Shown here piece after piece: positions 37,260 through 51,265 of a DNA stretch of 64,000 nucleotides (position 1 is its first letter; each line of letters starts with the position of its first letter). The translations under genes and the position numbers were made by a program. The notes beneath the pieces were generated by a model that was given only the letters and a program-made list of their open reading frames with translations, made no database searches and was not told the origin of the DNA. The DNA lies in the NCBI GenBank assembly GCA_028829895.1, contig CM054181.1:100676360-100740359 (forward strand), in the 5' to 3' direction. This stretch comes from Sinotaia quadrata. Taxonomy: Eukaryota; Mollusca; Gastropoda; Architaenioglossa; Viviparidae.

Positions 37260-40200
37260 AAAGCACACTTTACACGTGAACTTTATGTAACACTGACCTT
37301 TGGTCACTGACTTGGTAGCGTGTTGATGAGCTGAGAACGATCCAATTACTAAAACGAAAGTTTGACATAGAACTCCGTCTTTTCTTAACTAAAAGTAAGT
37401 TTTAAACATATTTTGGGACTACATCAATTTAATAAATTGAAAAAAAAATAATAAGCAATATGGGCCACAACAGTGAAAATACTATTATAAAATCGAATTC
37501 ATTTGGCAAAATCAAATAATTTTTTTTATAGTAGTATGGAATTCATTTGGCAAATTCAAAAGAATTATCTGTATTTGGTAGTAATGAAATGGTGACTGGT
37601 TTGCAACTATATATATTTCTCTAGTAGGAATATGTGTAAAATGTCATATCGACAGTCCTCCAGCACGGTTCAAACCGAAACATGATATTGCTTACCATGA
37701 CCCAATCACTCACACAATGTTCATGTCAGAAGATAACTCTGATATTCACTAAGATTTTGTGTAGCAATCTAAACAGAACTACTTTGAAACATTACAAAAG
37801 AAATACATTTCAAAGAATTAAATTCGGAAAATGTTAAAGAAGAACACATTCTATTAATCCATACAGTTTCTATCCAATTAAAGAAATAATACAACATGCT
37901 TTACTAATTAAATTTTCAGTCAATCGTAATTGATATTTAAGACATATAACATTTTATATGCATTTAAAAGAAGATAATTATGCCATGATTTAGCTACTGA
38001 AACATGTCTGTACTTAATTCATACTGTCATTATAGTATTTCCCATTTGGTCATTAGTTTATGAACCTGATGATAATCAGGAATTTTTTTTAAATATTGAA
38101 AGTGCATACACCTATATTTTTGTCATATATGCAGCAATGATAGATTTGTAGACATAATATTAATGTCCTTTAAATTTAGGCCTTACAGTATTACAACTTT
38201 GGATGAATAAGATACACCATTCATTGCAAATTCCTTTCATATCAAACATCATTTAGCATAATTTGATTACAGATTTTGCCATTTTCATTACTTCATAAAA
38301 TAATTGAAAACTAGTGTTTAAATTTATGAATTACAGGTTTCTTGGCTCCTTACCTACCTGCAAAACATGATGATTATCGGTTTAATTAACATCATGAATA
38401 CCAGTATTTATTGTTCCATTGGCAAACTTGGTTATATAGAAATTTTACTAATTAAAGTCTACAAATGATATTGTATATGATATTAATCTATTATTTAGAA
38501 GTAGGTGTAATCTATACATGATCTCTTACACTTCTGGTCATGTAACATAAGCAGTTAATCAAAGTCATATTGTAAAGTAAGTATATTGTACAATTAAGAA
38601 ACCTATCAGTTATGCTTATTATTTACATTTAATTTTGATTTTTAATAGTAATTTGAGCATGTTTTTAGAATTATTATCATTAAGAAAATGTATTATTATT
38701 ATTACCAAGAGAATGTATTTCTAATTAACATTCAATATTACTTATGTGCAATTACAAGTAACCTAAATTAATGATTTACTAGTAAACAAAACCAGTGTTT
38801 ACTTTGACACACTCTGATTACCTTATCACACGTGATAAAAAATTATTTTTCTTCTCTAACAAGTAAAATGTTATAACAATAATAGTTATTTCTTAAATAA
38901 TAAAAAATAATCAGAATTAAGCTAAATGGTATTATATATTGATGTCTTCTTTGTATGCTTAAGTAAAATAAAAACCTCAACAAATGGTCACAACTTACAT
39001 AAATGAGATAAAAGGATATTTTTAATCCTCAAACTTTTTAAGCCACAAATTTTTATCACTAACTATCAATCATTCATACCCCACCCCACCCCGCCAACAT
39101 TTCCAGTCAGAAGCCGCATTAGACTTTTTAACTTATGATATTCTCGGTCTTGGTTTGCTTCTGAGGGATCTTCCCCTCCTCACTTGATTCTGGAGAGGGG
39201 TGGGTGGGAGTGGCATTGTTGCTTAGTGGTGGTGGCTTTTGTCGTCTGCTGAAGTGTGGTAGACTTGAGAACTGTCTGAAATAAGTTGGTTTTTTTCCCC
39301 CTCATATCCTGTGATTTCTTGGTCAGTGGTTGAAGAGTAGTGGTTTGTGGTTGTTGTTCAAGGAAGTCTGTGATTCCTGTTTTAGAGAGTTGTAGTTGAA
39401 TGTAGAATTTGATGGCTGGTTCATCTTTGTTGGCTGGTCTGGTCAGCAAGGTCAATCATTCATTATGTTGTGAATAAATAACTGTAATCATACTAAAAGT
39501 GTGAAGGAAAAAGTTGGTAATTATATTTTATTAATAAATCAGCAGTAAAATTCAAACTATCATAACCTACCAATGTAAAAAGTCTCTTTCCAGTACTAAA
39601 GAGAAAACCTTTTGTGTGTATGTTGAATCACAAAATCACAACGCACTACAATCAGGGACCAAAGAAACACAAATGCACATACATACATATCTGTCAGTGA
39701 TGCTTTTTGAACAATGGCTTGCTGTGGTGTAGTAGAGCTTCCCCTGTGACTAAATTTGTAGATGGCCTCTTTTACTAGGGATTTGTGCATTTTGAGGGAA
39801 ATAACTGTAAGAAAATTAAAAAGTGGTTACCTTAATGGTTTGTCTTTGAAAATATAATAAAGGCTCTCTGATTCGTAATTAGCAGTTAAATATCATTTCA
39901 TTTTCATCAGTGATCTTTAACACATCATCTTTCCTTTAATGAGTTGAAAACAAACGTCAAATGTAGTTTCTTGTACAAACAGCATGTTATATTGTTCAAG
40001 AGTGTCTTCTCATTTTATATATACATGACTGGCAGGATATATTACAATTGTACTGCCCGGTACACCTACCCATTGCTCTTAGTCTCTGATGCAACACAAA
40101 CCTTTGTGTGCAAACCAGTACTCTTGATTATTGTCACTCTCTTTTCTCTAGTTTTTTTCTTTGATAACTTCTTTCCTCACAAGAACTGTAATAGACTTTT

Positions 40201-40300
40201 CATCTTTTGATGTTCTCTGTCTTGGTTTGTTCCTGTGAGGATTTCCTCTTAACTTATTCTGAAGAGGTCTTTTCTTTAGGGTATTATCATGTCTTGTGAA
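37260..40300. other. AT-rich intergenic stretch
   Basis: Few repeats. A diverged direct repeat of about 60 bases pairs 39136-39200 with 40206-40270 (TTCTCGGTCTTGGTTTG and TTCTCTGTCTTGGTTTG). The open frame at 39180-39455 minus is Thr/Gln/Lys-rich with no recognised domain. Confidence 0.5.
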
Positions 40301-40304
40301 GATT

Positions 40305-40450
40305 CTAAAGGCTCAAATCACTTAGGATTATTTGCAGAGCTCCCAAAACTGGACACGTCATTCTCCTTCTCCAGTCTTCATTGGCTACTTGTCAGAGAAG
40401 AACACAAGATTTATTCTGTTACTCTTCACTGTCAGACTCCAGGAATAAGT
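40305..40450 (+). pseudogene. fragment of a LINE reverse transcriptase C-terminal region
   Basis: In plus frames separated by one frameshift, RIICRAPKTGHVILLLQ is followed by SSLHWLLVREEHKIYSVTLH. This matches the common non-LTR reverse-transcriptase tail of the form RAPKxxHxTPLLxSLHWLPVxxRIxFK. A stop follows soon after. No other LINE domain was seen nearby. Confidence 0.6.
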
Positions 40451-40699
40451 ATCTATATGATCTAACATATAAATATTTCTGCAAGATGCTTGTGCTCATC
40501 ATCAAACACATTTTCAAAATTCTGAAAGCAAAGTTAAGATCATACAGTCATTGTTCCTATGTTTATTACAGTCATCAGCCTCAAAATATGCCTTTTGAGA
40601 TGAGACACAGAGACCATGACCATTTTCACAAGTGCTCCCATGTTTTTCATCACAAGAATAGCACTCTTATGCCACTGTTTAGCTGTGCACTTACAAATT

Positions 40700-43199
40700 A
40701 ATTTTTATTTGTTCTGCTTTTGTAAATACATTTGTTTGTTAAATATTGTTTTTTTTACATGCAGATTCATTCTGATTTTTTAATATTGCTTTTAGTTTTA
40801 TTACATTTAATTGTTCGTATATTAAGATCTTGTGTATTTAATGCTAATTAATGGAAAGTGATTAAAGCTTTTAGAAGATTTGGTGCATTATTAAGCATTC
40901 TTTATATTATTACATTTATTTTCTCTCAAACATGATAATAAACTCAATACAAATCACAAGCAAATGACAAAGGAAGACATAATTTTGAACTCGTTCTTCA
41001 AAGAGGCAAACTTTTTTTATTAAAAAAATATATCTTCATTATATTAGTTTTAAATGGCTTCAGATTAAGGTCTTGCTCTAAATACTAACAGATTTTAGGA
41101 GAAATGGCATATGGTTTGTATTATAGAGTGTCTAAACAGCAATATACTTACAACTGCATATATTATGTAATATCACTTACCAAGCCAGACATTAGACCCA
41201 TTTTGATGATTATTAATACAATCTATGGTTTCACAAACATTCCAGATCAGTACACTGATGCATTGTCAAATAGATTTCTGTCATAACAGTGTAGCTGGTT
41301 TGATCCTTATAGATGTGTGAACCATTAAAGTTTTAGTTTTGTCCCAGCAGTTTCTCCAGTTTTAGTGTGATGCATATTTTGATTTTAGATGAACCTTCCA
41401 GAAAAGTCTGTCAACGTTAAACCTTATTTCCAAGTTATGACAATTTCTATCACATATTAAGACTGTAACAATTGCAAAACCTTGCAATTAGTAATTTAAA
41501 AATTTTCAAAGATATTTTCTAATAGAATTAATTTATTTTTAAATATAAGATAGTGTGATGGTATGGGGAGGGGGGGGGGGGCTCATAACATTCCATTCAT
41601 CTTTAGATTTTCACGGCTTCAAATACTGTTAGACTCATCAGAGCAGGCCCGACTTTAGATCCCACCTTTTGCATCTAACTGTTAGTTCCACTCTTGTGTG
41701 AAGGCCTGGCGATATTATACAATCTTGGCTGACCAAGGTCACATTAATAATTCACCAGATATTTAGCCCGACTAACCACATGACTGGCATGGTGTGTCTT
41801 TGTTCGTGCCAAAATTGGCCCCAAAAGATCAGTCAATCCTGCCATTGTCAGGTTAACTTACTATTAATCCATGTACAGTAGTATATCTGCATATTTATAT
41901 ATATTATTTTGATTCAATCTTTTTTATTTTCTTCTTTCACTCATCTATCATCTGTCCCCTCCTATTTTCTTTGTATGAATGACATGTGCCTGGTGCTTTA
42001 GTCACCACTTTAGTGTCACAGGAAATTTAAGAAAAGAATGTTCTCTGTTTTAGAATCAGCATGCCAAGTACCTGCCCTGATTTGCGCTTCAACAAGCGAA
42101 AAAATAGAACAGGCTGAGACCGGCTGACAGACACAGACAACAAACCCAAATCCTGACTGTACCAATCTGCTGACTGGACCGATGTGAGAACCACCAAGAT
42201 GCCACAATCAACTTGATGGCCAGCCCGGCAAGTCTAAAGAAATATATAAAGACTCTTACTCTGTTATAGAATGGTCACTAAGCAATAACCATTGAGATTT
42301 CATAATTCTTTCTGCAACCATTACTCCACTTCTATAAAGTTTTCATCCAACCCTAAGTTTACAAATACAATATTTGTATTTTCCTTTTAACTGTTGTCAT
42401 TGGTTGTTTTTTCTTAATGTTGGGTTGGGATTGGGGGTCTCATAGCTATTTTTGTGATTATTAATTTTTAAATTACCCTTTAATTGTCAAATACTTTGTA
42501 ACATCTGACACTATGGTACAGTGAGTGGAAGTATGGTTGGCCACATTAAGGTTTCTTATCAAATAACTTTCTTAAACTTCTTTGCCATAGATAGTTTACC
42601 TGAGATCAACCACTGACCAAATAGTACTAATAAACTGTTAGAAAGAAAAAAGAAGAAAGAAAAACATTTATAAACGAGTTTCTTGTAAAAAGTAAAGGAA
42701 ATTAAGAACTCTGAAAATATCTTAATAACAGATTTTATCTCAATAGCTGGGCAAATAAAAATATATACAATTTCAAAAGATTCTAATAATATTAAACAAA
42801 ATATAAGAGGCCTATTTTAAAGAGGGCAGTTTGGCAAGCTGCTACTTAAAAATCAAATAAAGTAAACAAGATGCTTAATGAAAGCTATGAAGACTCTTTA
42901 CTACTTCACATGAAAAATAACATTCTAATAGACATCAACAGGAGTGCTCTAAATATTAAGATGCTTAATGAAAGCTAATGAAGATTCTTTACTACCTTAC
43001 ATGAATAAAATAACATTTTATAGGCAAAGTTAAAACTCTCTCTCATAAGCATTAAAAAAAAAAGCCCTAATCCACAGCATCAGGGTAAGACCACCTAATA
43101 CTGTAATACTAATACTTAATAATAATTATTATTAAAAATATTATGGTAACCTACATGTCTGTTCCCTTTCAGTAAAGGTACAAATAAACCACAACTGCT
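40700..43199. other. intergenic stretch before CHTOP
   Basis: Mostly AT-rich. A segment at 41630-42230 is clearly richer in G+C with broken open frames on both strands and may be an old mobile element, but no protein family was recognised. A poly(G) run sits at 41571-41581. Confidence 0.4.
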
Positions 43200-44211
43200 T
43201 ACTAGCTTAATTTTATTAGAAGTCAATGCAAAATGAATGTTAAGCAATAATAAATATGCAGTATTGTCCCTTGTTGTCTTTAATGTTCAAGATTCCATGC
43301 CTTCTCTGGTAAAATACATGTAAGAAATGATAAAACAAAAATGTAAAAATAAATAAAATGTTCATGTAACAAATGAAACTGGTGAATAATAGACTTGCAT
43401 ACATCCACACATGACAATCATGGTGAAGCATTCTAAAGAAGAAATAATTTATATCAGCTGATCTGTCAAAATTTCAATAAAGTTTTTTTTTTAAAAAAAG
43501 CATTAATAAGCAGAATATTCTAATACAATGTATGAATCACCTTTCCACCATTAAAATACTAACAATAAACTGCAAGCAGTTGATATAATCATATCACCCA
43601 GCAGTGGTCATTGACACTGATACATTCAATAGAATTTATGCAGACTCCATATTTAATCCACTGATAAGAAACTAAACAATTTAGAAATGAAGATTTTATC
43701 TTGATCTGTACTAAAACATAATAGAATATTTCAAAACCATTACTGCTCAGCATCTCAAGATCAGTTATTGCATCACATGAACATGATGGAAAATTTAGTG
43801 TGGTTGAATACTAAAATAAATCACAAGTTTGTTGATGTCTTAAAATCTATTCTTTAGAAATGATCTGAAAATGAGAACAGTTACACACTACTTTTAAAAA
43901 TGATGTAAAAATGGGAACACTTCTGCACTGTCCTAAGTTTTCAACATGGTTGGTACATCTTCTCATGGTATATTTTCTTTTGAATCCACTTTAGTTGAAG
44001 GCAATATAGTACTTTCTTTTTCTGGCATAAGTACACTCAGAGAAACTTTTGAAAAAGCAAGGTACATTCTCAGTCTCAAGCTTGTATTTTACTACCTGTA
44101 TCTCACATACATAAAACTTCCTCTGATTTATGTTCATCTTTTGTACACAGTTTCACTACAGACTATTAAACGTCTTTTACGCTCAAACCTATGAGAAATA
44201 CCAGAATGATT
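43200..44211 (-). other. CHTOP: probable CHTOP 3'UTR and downstream flank
   Basis: AT-rich sequence with no open frame of interest. Minus-strand ATTAAA at 43652-43657 and AATAAA at 43212-43217 are possible poly(A) signals. The true 3' end cannot be decided from sequence alone. Confidence 0.4.
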
Positions 44212-44416
44212 TTAAGGGTTAGCTTCAGCCATGTAAGCATCAAGCTCAGAATCTAGGTGTGACTTGGTCTTTGACATATACTCGTCTAGTTGATTGTCCA
44301 ACTGTTCTTTAGACACTTGTGTATTTACTCCACCTCGGTTGCCACGTCCTCGCCCTCTGCCCCTTCCTCGCATACCTGGACCTCTGCCTCCTCCTGGTGC
44401 CCCTCGGCCGCCAAAT
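44212..44416 (-). CDS. CHTOP: CHTOP, last coding exon with C-terminal helicase-binding motif
   Basis: Terminal coding exon ending in TAA at 44212-44214. The acceptor is TTGCAG|ATTTGG. It begins [14 protein letters not shown], continues with an RG run ([15 protein letters not shown]), and ends with the diagnostic CHTOP tail: [16 protein letters not shown], then [16 protein letters not shown]. In vertebrate CHTOP and ALYREF this LDxQLDxYM-type motif binds the DEAD-box helicase UAP56/DDX39B. Two related copies of the motif are visible here ([10 protein letters not shown] and [10 protein letters not shown]). The match over the last 40 residues makes the assignment firm. Confidence 0.95.
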
Positions 44417-47400
44417 CTGCAAGTGTCATCCCTCTAATTATAAGTAAACTTACAAACAACAAACACACTACTTAAATATGAAAGTACCTCTTACTGATTG
44501 CTTTTCTTTAATCTCAATAAATCAGTCCATTGATAATATCTCAAATCAATCTAGTTTACTTACAATATTTCTTGATTCAACAATATATCTGGTCTTCTCC
44601 CAACTTTCATGATTAATTATAAACAACTTGTGTATAGGTGTTATAATTGTACTGATTACAGTACTCATCATAAAAACTATAAATCTAAGGTTAGTAATAT
44701 TACTTAGTTCAATATAAAAACCAGTACAAGCTGTTGCCACTAAGATATGTATACAGAATATTTACAAACTGCAGAACAACACAGTATCATTTTGTTTGAT
44801 GTGTTTATCAGGAAGAATAGTAAATTACAGACTTTTTAGCTTTGTCACCTGAGAATTTGAATGACAGTGATGTTTATACTAATTAGATTTATGGAAAAAA
44901 ACATTTTTAAAAGCAAACATGCACTATCATATCCTCTGTACATTATCACCACTCAAACAAAGTTTATTTATAATTTTCTATAAAAGACGTGCAGAACAAC
45001 TGCAATTTTAATGGGGAAATGGGAGAAAAGATAGCAGCATTCTGATTTAATGTTTAGTTTATGTGACAACACTAGATTACAATACCAGTCAGAGAACAGT
45101 GACCAAGCAAAAAAAATTTGCCAATCACCAGATTTGACTACTATTTATTAAAACAGATTAAAAATGTTTCAGCCATCACCAAATTAAATGTAATATCGTT
45201 ACCTGATCAGTCATCAAACTGTCATCAATTTGACAACTAAAAAATGTGCCTTCAATGAAGTTGAGAAAGGTAAATTACATTTAACTGATATGTCATATAT
45301 TAGACAGGATAAATATATTTTGATTTATCATATTTGTCACCACTAACCTAGTAAAATCATCTAACTTCAAAAATTTCTAGCTAAAATTTTTGAAATGTAG
45401 CAATTACACAACCCAATACTAACAGTTACCCTAGTAGATTACTGAAACATAATTATTAAGTATAAAATTAGATATTGTTGCATTAAAATGTTATTTTTTT
45501 AAATGTAAGAAACATTTCATGTAACACTAACACTAACAGTTTACAAAACTGATAATTATACATGCACACACATATCACATCGTATGTATATGGTTAATAT
45601 TTCACTACGTGCCTAGATCTAACAAATGAGTTGTGAAAGAAAATGCTTTAAGTGTAGAGCACTTTTAACTATACAATGTATTATTTATTACTTTTTAAAT
45701 TTAAATTTAATCAATTTTTGGCTGCTAACTTTATCTTTTGTACTTCGATTTCTTTTATAGAATAATGTTAAGACCTTTCTTTTGATTCGCTTGGTTAATT
45801 TTATGAAAGATTAATAATTATACATCATATTTGTTGATAGGGAGGAAAAGCTTCTATTGTACTTTAGAACTAAAACTATAATCAGTAAACACAGATTGAG
45901 TATGTTTATAGTAACCATTGATACTAGCAAAAAGTGGACAATACCATGAAATGCTGTTAAATCTTGAGCCAATTTTCAATAAATCTGAGTTTAATACAAT
46001 GAAAAATCAATGTAGGAGATTTTATCTATTTGGTATGCATACTTGTAGACAAAATAATGGGTGAAAGTTTGAGAAGTAGCTAATAATAGCACTTTCCATG
46101 AGAGTAGAGCATGTTTAATGTATTCTTCAAATAGTTTCATAAGATGTATTTTTTCAGGAAAAAACAATATAAATATCTTAAAACATTTCTTTTTAAATCA
46201 AGCAAATGAAATAAAGATGTGCATTCGTGCTACCCTTTACAAGTTCATTCCATTCATTCTCATTTCTCAGAACTTATGCATGTGCATGTGCGCACATGCA
46301 CACACATCCTGTACATCAGAGTGTTTTCTCAATTATCTAGTTTGTGAATTTTCTGTACATGATTTTTAATTTACTGAGTTTATGATTCGTAAAATTAAGC
46401 ACATTGATACAACACAGTGCTTTCTTGATTATCCATTTTGTGGATTGTCTGTACAATTCTTTAATTTACTGAGCATTTGTTTCGTAAAATTAAACACAAT
46501 AACTATAAATAATATACAGATTATTTTTAATAAAATTATAAACTACAGGTGTATAAATATTATTTGAAAAATAATGTGTATAAATACAAAGAGTCAATAT
46601 AGTAGGAATAAGTTATTCTAGAGAGTACAAGAAAATATAAAGTTTGGACCATTTATGTTTTTCACTTATCCCCTCTCATCCATTAATCTGGATAAATGAG
46701 AGTACACTCCATACATATACAAACACATATTTTTTCATAAAATTAAACAAACTGAATTAAATCAGGAAAGATTTTCATGCACAATGTGTTAATATTTTTT
46801 AATGCAAAAGAAAGAGGAGTAAAAATAGAAAACTACCAAAAATCTATGTACATCTGTATAAATCACTGAAAAAAAACTATCCCCAGACATTTACTGCACA
46901 GTGAGGAAAAACACTCAGATGGTCCTGAGACAGCTAGAACAGTGTTTTCTTTCATGATATATCTACACTAACTGGGCAAATGCAATATGAAAATTCCAAC
47001 CAAAATTCAATAAATAAATTCAAAAACAATTACAAGATTTACACTACAGTTAGTCTTCATCACAAGAGTTGAAATTATATATAGCTAAGTAAATAGTCTT
47101 TTTCAGGACAGACCAGTTAGTAAAAACAATGAGAGATGAAGAATGAAATGCATAGACCTATTGATGTTATGAAATACTGAACTGATGAGGTTGCCTTTGT
47201 GCTGCATATCTATGAAATGTTTTCAATTTTTCTGTGGCACTGATTTCTTCTTTAATGCTTCGCATATGTGCTGTTGTACAACTCTGTACAGTTGAGGGAA
47301 ACATCTATTTTAACTGTGAAAAAATCATCCTCCCCATCTCCTTTAATAAGAAGACTGAATTTAAATATTTAATGTTACCTCTACTTAAGACAAAAAAATA

Positions 47401-49742
47401 ATTTTCCCACTAGAAAAAAGAAGATAAAGGTTGAACTCAAAGGTTTAGTTCAAGCTAAAGAAAAATGTTTTTGCATTATAATTTATATAATAAAGGTTCT
47501 GAAATCTGTTTTGTGAAAACAGATAAAAGAATATTAGCAAACCCAAAACAAAACAAAATAAAATAAACCAACAACCATTTCTGAGATACAGGTTTACTTA
47601 ATGTGCCAATGATATCTAATAAGTGCATTTCTATGCATCTGTCACTAAAATAATTAAAATTAATGTACATTAACCTCTTTCCTGTGGATATAAGATCACA
47701 TTATATTTGTTTTTAAAATGTAAATATGCTAATAAAATAATACACTAAAAGAAAACAAAAACACTAATTCTTTTCTTTTCAGATCATTTAGTAGTAGTAC
47801 ACATAAAGTTTACAAACAATATAAAATAATAAATTGATCTTGGGCATACTGTATGCTATACACAGGAGGGATAGTGAAGCACACATTATTATATTTATCA
47901 TCATGAGACCCTTATGCTTGTAAGATTTTTGAGTGTATACAATTTCTCTCCACCCCTATGTATTGACATTTGCCTTTATACTGCAAAATCTATGGTTTAA
48001 TTCTGTGCACTGTTAACTCTGGAGAGAATTCCAAGTGTCTACCACACTAAATGCTACTTATAATGAGAACATGTTGTACAATCAAAATTCACAGGATGCA
48101 AATCAACAACAAAATAACAAACTAAATATACATGTATATATTTTCATTTTATTTATTAAAATTAATTTTTGACTGTAAAATTGTTTTTAAAATGCTTATT
48201 TTGGGAAAATTCAAGCACCTCGCATTAAGTGTGAACTGTAAAAGCATTAATACAAATATTTACTAGGCAATTATACTGAAGTAATTCTGATTTAAATAGG
48301 AATTTTTTTTTATATGATGGCCTTTATATAAACACCTATAAATTTATGAATTATAAAAATGTTGAGTAAGTTACATTTTTGACTTAGATTTTGATTTAGT
48401 CCAAACAGGAAACTGACATACTGCCCATTTTCTGTTTTTATACAGCTACTATGCCCGTCATACATGGACATCAGGAAATAAATGTACTTGTTTGTTTTAT
48501 TTTTCAATCGTTAGCTCGGTTTCCACTATTGATAAGAACTTTGAAGAGACAATTTAAGACAGCTAAAATGTGATAGTTTTCAATAGAAATTTTTTATTTT
48601 TATTTAAAAACAATGTATACTCATCCTTCTGCACAGATTAAAAAAAAAATAACTGTGCAGTAAATATCATATATAATCAACTGGTATAGTTTACTGTTAC
48701 TGTGTTAGTTTAGTGATTCTCTAGTTTTTAAATATACACACACACAAATACAATACATGCACTATTTATAGAATAAAATACAGCTTTTAAACAATGTCAA
48801 TGTTATGATTTTTGCTGAGAATCCTACCATTAAAAAAAAAAATGAATAATAGACATGATCACATTAAATGACATCATCTGTATTTGTGTCAACAATAAAG
48901 AGAATTGCCTTTATTTATTATCGGTACTGGTCAGCCAGTACCAATATGTATCACTCTTTTCTTTTCAATAGATACCCTTTCCATCTTACTTTCATTATTT
49001 TTTATTTATATTTATATAAACTGTCACAAAAACTAAAAAAAAAATTCCCTAAAATAAGTGATGCTTGTAGTAAATTAAATGTTTTCAAGCATTAATCTAT
49101 TATATACTTTCATAGTCTTGGGTTATCTTGAATACTGATGCAGTAAAAATAATTTACCTAAATAATACACAGAAAACAATTCTGTATGGTGTCATCATTC
49201 AGCTTTGCAGACATATTTTCATTTAATACAATGTGTGGGTTTTTTAAAAACTATTTTGAATTATGTAACAGGCAAAACCTTTCTAATTGCAGATGGGGAG
49301 TGCTTTCTTGTGCTGACCTCATTAGCATGCATCCAAATTATTATTACTGATCATAAAAAATTAAACAAGCATTTCATTACTAAAACCCGGGGGGGTGGGG
49401 GTGGGGGGGTTATGTTTTTTTTAATTCTTTATGACAAAGTCCTGAACTCCCTGTTATTTTAGTGATTAATTTAGTAATAAACAATGAAATAAAACATTCA
49501 CCTAGGCAAACAAAAATATAACCAAAGTTAACATAAAACACCACAGGGAAGAGGTTAATTGTTGATTATTTTAAGAAAGTAAACAACCTATTATAACAAA
49601 TGGATCACACACATAAACTTTTCTCTTCATTTGCTAAAAGAAAGTAGCACTTAGTTATATCACTAGTAATACAAATACACCACCAAGCAATGTCATGCCC
49701 ATGGTAAAAAAAAAGATTAGAGTGTAGTAACATGGTCATAAC
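44417..49742 (-). other. CHTOP: CHTOP intron before the last coding exon
   Basis: Intron of 5.3 kb, uniformly AT-rich. I see no tandem array, transposon protein or exon-like segment, only short homopolymers and a G-rich tract near 49389-49409. Confidence 0.75.
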
Positions 49743-49835
49743 CTGTCACCACGGTTACGACCACCACGCCTGTCCCTCCGACCTTGACCTCTTCCTCTCC
49801 ATCCGCCAGAAGACTGCATATACTCCTCCTCCGAT
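49743..49835 (-). CDS. CHTOP: CHTOP, RG-rich exon
   Basis: Exon of 93 bases with phases that match both neighbours. The acceptor is TCCCCTAG|ATCGG and the donor GACAG|GTTATG. It encodes an acidic start (SEEEYMQSSGGW) followed by RGRGQGRRDRRGGRNRGD. The exon length is a multiple of three, so skipping it would keep the frame; that makes it a candidate alternative exon. It is flanked by the largest introns of the gene segment. Confidence 0.85.
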
Positions 49836-50782
49836 CTAGGGGATAACAATCCCCTGATAGGTCAGAATAAAAGAACTACCAATTTAATTTGCAACCCTAT
49901 TCAAATCACTAAAACCCACACCCTTCTCTCTAAGCAAACTAAAACGAGAAAAGAAAAAAACCTCATTAAAAATGATTAACAAGCTTTGTTTTTTAATAAA
50001 GTTTTAAAAGGTATTACAGGCATTATTATATACAAGTTCTTCACCATTGTAAAGCAGGTAAAAATGAATATTTTATTAAATACACAGATCCCAAAATAAT
50101 GACTAATTTAATGTGCTCTTTATTACCAAGATGGCAAATATGTCTTATTCTAGTTTTAGTGATACTTCTGTAGGTCAGATAAACATAAATTATCATTTAA
50201 AAATAAAATGATGTCAAATAATGCTAAGATTCATAATCAAAATTTTGGTGTGTACCCAAGACCTGCCACTTTTATAAAATAAGTGTTTATCAAGTTCTTG
50301 AAAGACATTTAATATATGAATATGCTAGTTAGCAATGAGCAAAAGTATCATCATTATAGCATTGCACACTATCCACAGTTTTATAAACAATAACATCTAT
50401 CTACAAACTAATGTCTGTTTAATGCATATAGAAGAATATCTGATTTGTCTTTTTTTTAAAAGTAAAATGTGTAACTTGCAATTCAAACTCAAATGTCAAC
50501 TATTTATTTATTAGCATTATACACAAGGGATTTTAATACTGTATATTTAATAGCATCTTAATTTTTTTTTAATCATGGAAATATTTACAGACAAGGAATA
50601 TTAGTGTTTATATACTTTAAATTTGAACACTCAAACCCCAGTACATTAATTCTGAAGCAAAATGTACATATAGAGCAGACATCCAGCCTATTGTAAATAT
50701 TTAATCATCTCCTGCATCTAGAAATACATGTCATTCAGAAATTTTAAAAAAAAGATTATTATTATTTAATTACATTCTAAAG

Positions 50783-50857
50783 CAGAGGTGTCATGACCAA
50801 CAAGGCCACAAGCATCTGAATTATTATAAATTTTAATTTGAGGAGTTTGCACCACTG
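50783..50857. mobile_element. hAT-like miniature element, 75 bp
   Basis: The ends are CAGAGGTGTCATGACC and, reversed, CAGTGGTGCAAACTCC. Flanking 8-mers are TTCTAAAG (50775-50782) and ATCTGAAG (50858-50865), 6 of 8 matching. It is unusually short for such an element. Confidence 0.5.
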
Positions 50858-51265
50858 ATCTGAAGATTATCATTAATTAATATCATTGTTAATTTTTTAA
50901 ATTTTCTTTATCAAATTTCATTCAGAGTAAAACAGTTGTTTAAATAAGAGCATTAAATGATATAAGATTGCATGCAAAATTTTAAAAAACTTCAATTAGT
51001 TCCTGAAACATCAGCTTTTAAATATACTGGTTAAAAGCATCACTTCATGATGCTCATTTTTAATACACTGTAAAATTAATCTTCAATTATGAAATGGCAA
51101 AAGTTAAAATTATAATATAAGATTGTATTCTAAATGATAAAAACACAGGATCTTTTCCGAGAATGTATTATATTTTATAAACGATGAACAAATATAGCTC
51201 TTCATTACATAAATCTGCTTCTAATATAAAATGCATATTCACATCATAACAGTCACAAGAGTGGT

